From an archaeon (GTDB lineage: Archaea > Nanobdellota > Nanobdellia > Woesearchaeales > ARS49): DNA of 9,433 nucleotides. Of this stretch, positions 4,892 through 9,433 are shown one piece after another (positions within the stretch are counted from its first letter, which is position 1; each line of letters begins with the position of its first letter). The stretch is from NCBI GenBank assembly GCA_016213425.1, contig JACRAI010000012.1, positions 1-9,433 of the forward strand, read 5' to 3'. A program made the position numbers and the translations under genes. The notes beneath the pieces were generated by a model. That model searched no databases. It saw only the letters and a program-made list of their open reading frames with translations, and had not been told where the DNA came from.

Positions 4892-7800
4892 ATGACTAAT
4901 AAAATTACAGTTATTTTAACCATCTTACTACTCATAAATCTACCCTTAACAACGGCACTTGCTGATTCTTTTACTGGAAGGCAAGTAACTGATTATCCTT
5001 CAGATTTTCAACCAAAATATCCTCCGAAAGAATTAACTGATTTTCCTGTACTACCGCCTAAACTCACTATTGAACAACCAGTGGTACCTGTCGAACGTCC
5101 GATTGTTAAAGGTTTTTGCGGTGATCAATATTGTGATTTAGAAGGAATTTATGGAAGCAGAGAAAATGAAATTAGTTGTGCTTTTGATTGCAAAAAAATA
5201 AAAGAAGAACTAGTTGAACCTACTTGTTCTGATACAGATGGGGATGTTCAGCTGTTCAAGGAAGGAACAGTTAGTGGAATTACAATAGTCGGGGAAAAAT
5301 ATTCTGAAAGTGACAAATGTTTGATGGATGATAACAAAAAACTTTTCTTAAAAGAATACTATTGTTACCAAGGTTATTCACAGTATGAAAACAATTATTG
5401 TCCTGAAGGTTATTCTTGTTTTGATGGGGCATGCAGAGCATTAAAATGTGAAGATGGTACAGAAGGAGCAATATATAGTTATCCTGACGGAAGACAATTC
5501 TTACAAGAAAACAAGTGTCAAGGAAGCACTCTTTTGAGGTTTAAATGTGGCGGATCTGAATATGTTGAATGCGCGTATGGATGTAATTCTTTCACTAATT
5601 CTTGTTTTGATAAAAGTAAAAAAAGCAAGTATTGTGTTGATCTAAGAAGTCCTCAGCCTAAAGGTGTTGAATCTGGCGAGTCTTGGCTTGATAGTCAAGA
5701 AAACATGCAAACAAAAGGAGAAAGTTATCCTGATTATTGTGAGGATAAAATACTTAATCATTTTACTTGTGAAGGAAGTATTGTGAGATTAAAAAGTTCA
5801 TTTTGTCCTAACGGTTGTGATCCTGTAAAACAAGCATGCAATCCCTCAGGAGAATTAGCAACTCCAATTCCTGAAGAAAAATCTCCGCAAAAATTCTTTG
5901 AAAACTTACAGCAAGGACTTGTTTGCTTAAAGCAATGTCCTGATTGCATGGACAAACCACAGCCATCCAAAGGAATTGCTTGCAATTACCTTTTAAGTCC
6001 AGGTATTTGGTCTACAGCATCAACACCTAAATGGCCAGAACTGCCTAAAGAAAAAGAGCCTGCACAGCAGGCAGTATCAATAATAATTAATGCTTTAAAG
6101 CAAAGTTCTTGTTCTTTTAATCCTAAAAATTATGATGCAAAAGAGTCAGATATTTATGTAAAAATCGATTTTAACAAAAATTTAAGATATAAATTTAAGG
6201 ATGCAAAAATTTTCTGCTATGAATGTCATTTTGATTTAAATGAAAAGAAATTAAATTTGAAAGGTATAGACTGCAACCTTAACTTTTATGATTACGACTT
6301 AAATTCTAATCTGCTTGAAAGCACCAATCTAATAACTGGTAACGCAATACAAGATCCACAGAAGGAATTATTTAAATTAATTTACGGCGACGTAATGAGT
6401 TTCATTGAAGGATTAATGAAAGTTCAAGAAGATAATAACTCTGTTGAAGAAATACAAGGGGTTAATCAATGCTTACTTCCATTAGACCTTGAAATAAAAA
6501 AAGCAATTGATTACTTGAGCACTTGTTCTGACGATTCAGCAATTACTGCTTTAATGAATGCAGTCAACCAAATAAATTTAGCTAACGGAAATATTAATGA
6601 TGCTTACAAACACTTACAGTACGGTATGTCTCCGTTTACTGAAGAATTTATTTCTAAATTGTTTGATCCTGAAGGACTAGATACGGATTTTGCTTTAAGT
6701 CAATCAAGACAAAAAGGAGAAAAACAAAAATCAATAGATCTTGAAACTTTAAAGAAAAAAATGGACAAAATCCATTCATCAAATTTAAAATATGATTTGC
6801 AAGACAGCATTAAAACATTTGACAATGTTAATAATCGAGTGATTGTCGAATCTTTAAAAGCTACAATTAGTTCAATGCCTCAAAGCTCCTGTCCGGGAGT
6901 TAATGATTTTTTGAAAGAAGCAAGAGACCAAATTGAACTTGTTAAATTCTATGATACAGAAGTCAAAAAAGGACTTAGCAAGGCAAAAGAGTATTCGAAC
7001 AGTATTAATGATGATATAAGAAATTCAATCTTTAATGCAATGATTGGCAACACGTTTGTTAATTATGCTGCACACCAAAATGTCAGAGCTTCTTTATCTG
7101 GAATGAAAGCATCAATTGCTTTCTTGAATGCAGTCTTGGAAAGTGTAAAATGTGTTCAGTGTCCTTTATCTCAAGCAAAATACACAAATGATGAAGGAAA
7201 ATGTGTGGAGTGTGCGAAGTGCGGCCCTGGAAGAATACCTGCAGTGAATTCTCAATTTAACATTCCAGAATTAAGAAAAGCAGAACTTGCAAAAGCATTG
7301 GAAGAAGGAAATTTTGAAAAAATAAAAAAAATAATCGATGAATTGAAAGGACAAGAAGTTGTTCCAAAAGAAAAAACATCTGAAATACTAACAACTGAAC
7401 AAGAAAAACCTATTGAATCAATTGCAAAAAATAATTCTGAAGCAGTTAAAAATTATGCTAATAATATTTTAACTTTGATAAAAAAAGCAGAAATTGTTAA
7501 TTTTGAAGAAAACACTGTATTGATTGATCAAGTGTTGCTTTTTATTAGAAATAATTCTGCTCTGTTAGGTGATAAAGCAATATCTAGTGAGAAAATTATT
7601 GATTTTATTCAACAAATACAAGGAGAAGATTATGTGAATGAGTTATATGGTAAAGCATCTTTAGAAGAAGTCAAAAATTCAGAAAAAGTAAAATATCGCT
7701 CTTATGGACTATTGGATTTATTTCGGTCTTCTTTTGAAGGATCTTCTTTTTCAGATAGTTTATTTAGAATTCTTTCAAAAATTATTACTTTCAATTATGA

Positions 7801-9433
7801 AGACTACAAAAATCCTTACACACCTCAAGAACCTCTTTCTGCAGTATTTCTTGATAAAATAAGACATTTAGAATCAAAAAACGAGCTTGAATTAGTAATG
7901 AAAATTTATTCAATGGTTGAAGAAATGATTAAAGTTTATGAAGATCATTCGGAATTTTGCAAAACCATGGAAGAAGTATTATTAAAAGGAAAGGGAATTT
8001 GCAGAGACTTTGCAGCGCTATTATATCATTCATTAAAAGAGCGAGGAATTGATGTTGAGTACGTTGATGGTTTTACAGAAAAAATAACTGAAGGACACAT
8101 ATGGGTTAGAGTCAGAATAACTGTAGAAAATATTCCTATGGAATTTGATTTAGATCCTACACGTTACAAAGAATTTTTTCCATTACATCCTAGAGAATTT
8201 AAAATTGAGAATGAACAATCAATGAATTATTTTAAGAAACAAGCATTCGAGCAGCCCGCATTTTTAGCAACACGATTGCCAACGAGTCCCCCCGTACCAA
8301 TACTTAAAACAGAACAAAAAGGCTGGTTTGGAAAAACTTGGGAATCAATCTGGGGTAAAGAAGAAACAGAGGCTGAAAAACTAAAAAAAACTGTTTTAGA
8401 TCGTAATGAAGATGTTGAAAAAAGAATAAGTGCGATCTGGAGATTACCTGGAGCAAAAGGTTCTGAAAACTTTCAAGAATTAAAAGATTTATTGCTAAAT
8501 TCAGATCTTGAAGATGAACTGAGAGTGAAAGTGATGTTTCAATTGTATTTTCATAAACAGGAGGAATTTTTAAGAGAACATCCTGAATTGAACGAACTAA
8601 TTAAAAAAGATTTAACACAAGCAAAATCTGCAGTAGAAGGAAATGAGCGCATACTTGTTGACATATTATCTTGGCACAATTCTGAACAGCTGGTTGAATT
8701 ATTTAGAAATCCTGCTGTCAGTGATAAAAATAAGATATATTTAGTTTTGAAACTTATAAACTTAAAATATTTAACAGAACAAAATGCATTTTTTTCTGAA
8801 GTTCTAAATTTCATAAAAAATGCAATGCCTAAAGAAGAAAATAGACCATTTTTAAGCATAATAATGAACACGCTCATGTATTTAAAAGATTTTGACTCGG
8901 TTGAAGAAGTTATAGCTACTTATCAATTAACGCTTGGAGAAAAAGTGGAAATAATAAGCTGGTTATTAGATTCAAATAAACAAGGAATTATTACACGCAT
9001 ACCGAATGCAGAAGATGCTCTTGAAGAACTAATAAGAGGAAGCTCTTCTTATAAATTTGATGAGAGAATAATGAAAGCAATAAAATTATTAAAAGATCTT
9101 GGAAAATTTGGAATTTTAAAAAATTTATTTGATAGTCATTACTCACGTCAAGATTATAAAATTTATATTGCAGAACAATTAGTTATCACCAGAAATCTGC
9201 CAGAAGAAGAGTTGCCTCAATTAATACAATTCTTAGAACCTTTTATTACAAAATTAGATATCCCGCTTGAAATTAGAGCCAGTGCATTGCGTACTTTGGT
9301 TGTACTTAACGGTTTAGAACGATTTAGAGGCATGTTATTAGATCCTCAATTGAGCACAATTTTGAAAAGAAATATAATAGAATCAATATCAACTTTATAT
9401 TCTTCTGTGTATTCCCGGTACGATGAAAAAACA
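4892..9433 (+). CDS. Giant secreted Cys-rich protein with transglutaminase-like domain (at least 1514 aa, 3' end outside window)
   Basis: The frame is open from ATG 4892 to the window edge without a stop. Residues 1-24 form a Sec signal peptide (MTNK, hydrophobic core, ALA before D25), so the protein is exported. Residues 25-72 are a Pro-rich linker. Residues 75-101 hold a CGDxxC...CxxDC module (C76, C81, C96, C100). Residues 111-317 hold three degenerate Cys-rich repeats. More cysteine clusters lie at 345-364 and 442-461. Residues 530-750 are mostly helical with coiled-coil character. A CxxC cluster is at 754-777. Residues about 980-1100 form a transglutaminase-like (papain-fold) domain with C1037 in GKGICRDF, H1069 in EGHIWVRV and D1088 in DLDPT, a complete triad. 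Residues about 1160-1514 are repeated helical pairs, HEAT-like. The domain may act as a protease, amidase or crosslinking enzyme at the cell surface; archaeal members are mostly uncharacterised. Any membrane anchor would lie beyond the window. Confidence 0.93.
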   Translation, partial: MTNKITVILTILLLINLPLTTALADSFTGRQVTDYPSDFQPKYPPKELTDFPVLPPKLTIEQPVVPVERPIVKGFCGDQYCDLEGIYGSRENEISCAFDCKKIKEELVEPTCSDTDGDVQLFKEGTVSGITIVGEKYSESDKCLMDDNKKLFLKEYYCYQGYSQYENNYCPEGYSCFDGACRALKCEDGTEGAIYSYPDGRQFLQENKCQGSTLLRFKCGGSEYVECAYGCNSFTNSCFDKSKKSKYCVDLRSPQPKGVESGESWLDSQENMQTKGESYPDYCEDKILNHFTCEGSIVRLKSSFCPNGCDPVKQACNPSGELATPIPEEKSPQKFFENLQQGLVCLKQCPDCMDKPQPSKGIACNYLLSPGIWSTASTPKWPELPKEKEPAQQAVSIIINALKQSSCSFNPKNYDAKESDIYVKIDFNKNLRYKFKDAKIFCYECHFDLNEKKLNLKGIDCNLNFYDYDLNSNLLESTNLITGNAIQDPQKELFKLIYGDVMSFIEGLMKVQEDNNSVEEIQGVNQCLLPLDLEIKKAIDYLSTCSDDSAITALMNAVNQINLANGNINDAYKHLQYGMSPFTEEFISKLFDPEGLDTDFALSQSRQKGEKQKSIDLETLKKKMDKIHSSNLKYDLQDSIKTFDNVNNRVIVESLKATISSMPQSSCPGVNDFLKEARDQIELVKFYDTEVKKGLSKAKEYSNSINDDIRNSIFNAMIGNTFVNYAAHQNVRASLSGMKASIAFLNAVLESVKCVQCPLSQAKYTNDEGKCVECAKCGPGRIPAVNSQFNIPELRKAELAKALEEGNFEKIKKIIDELKGQEVVPKEKTSEILTTEQEKPIESIAKNNSEAVKNYANNILTLIKKAEIVNFEENTVLIDQVLLFIRNNSALLGDKAISSEKIIDFIQQIQGEDYVNELYGKASLEEVKNSEKVKYRSYGLLDLFRSSFEGSSFSDSLFRILSKIITFNYEDYKNPYTPQEPLSAVFLDKIRHLESKNELELVMKIYSMVEEMIKVYEDHSEFCKTMEEVLLKGKGICRDFAALLYHSLKERGIDVEYVDGFTEKITEGHIWVRVRITVENIPMEFDLDPTRYKEFFPLHPREFKIENEQSMNYFKKQAFEQPAFLATRLPTSPPVPILKTEQKGWFGKTWESIWGKEETEAEKLKKTVLDRNEDVEKRISAIWRLPGAKGSENFQELKDLLLNSDLEDELRVKVMFQLYFHKQEEFLREHPELNELIKKDLTQAKSAVEGNERILVDILSWHNSEQLVELFRNPAVSDKNKIYLVLKLINLKYLTEQNAFFSEVLNFIKNAMPKEENRPFLSIIMNTLMYLKDFDSVEEVIATYQLTLGEKVEIISWLLDSNKQGIITRIPNAEDALEELIRGSSSYKFDERIMKAIKLLKDLGKFGILKNLFDSHYSRQDYKIYIAEQLVITRNLPEEELPQLIQFLEPFITKLDIPLEIRASALRTLVVLNGLERFRGMLLDPQLSTILKRNIIESISTLYSSVYSRYDEKT
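5114..5194 (+). other. CGDxxC...CxxDC module (residues 75-101)
   Basis: The module runs FCGDQYC, a Gly/Glu-rich middle, then ENEISC and AFDC. I know the pattern CGDGxC...GEN...C..DC as a short repeat in secreted DPANN proteins. Its four cysteines probably form disulfides, and the Asp/Glu residues may bind calcium; both are inferences. Confidence 0.55.
5222..5842 (+). repeat. Three degenerate Cys-rich surface-protein repeats (residues 111-317)
   Basis: Repeat 1 (111-185) has CSDTDGD, KEGTV, a DKC, a YYC and ends CPEGYSCFDGAC. Repeat 2 (186-239) is shorter: CEDGTEG, NKCQG, RFKCGG, CAYGCNSFTNSC. Repeat 3 (248-317) has CVD, a DYCEDKILNHFTCEG stretch and CPNGCDPVKQAC. The shared plan is C..D.G / C-x(n)-L...C / C..GC......C. 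The first copy is closest to the usual motif, and copies 2 and 3 have drifted. These units are expected to be disulfide-bonded, extracellular and adhesion-like; that role is inferred. Confidence 0.6.
7832..8191 (+). other. Transglutaminase-like domain with intact catalytic triad (residues about 981-1100)
   Basis: The triad codons lie at 8000-8002 (Cys), 8096-8098 (His) and 8153-8155 (Asp). Spacing is 31 residues from Cys to His and 18 from His to Asp, normal for the bacterial/archaeal transglutaminase-like family. The helix after the Cys (RDFAALLYHSLKERGI) and the strand HIWVRVRI are typical of the fold. Confidence 0.85.

Noticed and set aside
5280..8877. - strand reading frames opposite the secreted protein
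   Set aside because: They lie within a 1514-codon frame with coherent domains; no promoter or ribosome site supports them.
1..9433. Insertion sequences, CRISPR arrays, tRNA or rRNA genes
   Set aside because: I saw no transposase-like frame, no regularly spaced direct repeats, and no cloverleaf or rRNA-like conserved stretch; nearly all bases are accounted for by protein-coding frames.

Overview
The window is AT-rich and almost wholly coding. It looks like a piece of an archaeal chromosome, most likely from a DPANN lineage of the Woesearchaeota/Pacearchaeota type. Three things point there. Both genes that face away from the intergenic region near 4800 have archaeal BRE/TATA elements at sensible distances. 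The secreted protein on the + strand carries Cys-rich motifs (C-x-DTDGD...KxGTV and CGDxxC...CxxDC) that I know mainly from DPANN surface proteins. The 181-residue - strand protein ends in a helix-turn-helix type that I associate with the same group. The taxonomic call is an inference; there is no rRNA or other marker gene here.

Left part (1-4012, - strand, transcribed right to left) is a compact gene cluster. It holds a 140-residue (or longer) soluble protein, a 130-residue protein with a His-rich tail, a 941-residue protein with two tandem ClpX-like AAA+ modules, and a further gene that leaves the window. The joints are tight: a 2-nt gap whose Shine-Dalgarno site sits in the end of the upstream gene, a 20-nt gap, and an ATGA stop/start overlap. 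The ClpX-like protein is the only member with a recognisable fold. It keeps Walker A, Walker B, the arginine finger and sensor 2 in both modules, has no Zn finger and no visible IGF (ClpP-docking) loop, and carries an insert of about 115 residues where ClpX has its RKH loop. The likely biology is remodelling or disassembly of a protein complex by a naturally fused ClpX dimer acting with small, lineage-specific partners. I do not recognise this as a described system.

Middle part (4013-4891). A 190-nt gap contains a long upstream open extension of the 140-residue gene that has no usual start codon. Next comes a 181-residue HTH protein on the - strand, apparently expressed from a leaderless transcript. 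A 143-nt divergent promoter region follows, with one TATA box per direction and a small inverted repeat between them.

Right part (4892-9433, + strand) is one uninterrupted reading frame of 1514 codons that runs off the window. It encodes a giant exported protein: signal peptide, Pro-rich linker, CGDxxC module, three degenerate Cys-rich repeats, a long helical middle region, a CxxC cluster, a transglutaminase-like domain with a complete Cys-His-Asp triad, and a C-terminal helical-repeat (HEAT-like) region. It is transcribed away from the AAA+ cluster, so a functional link to it is not implied.
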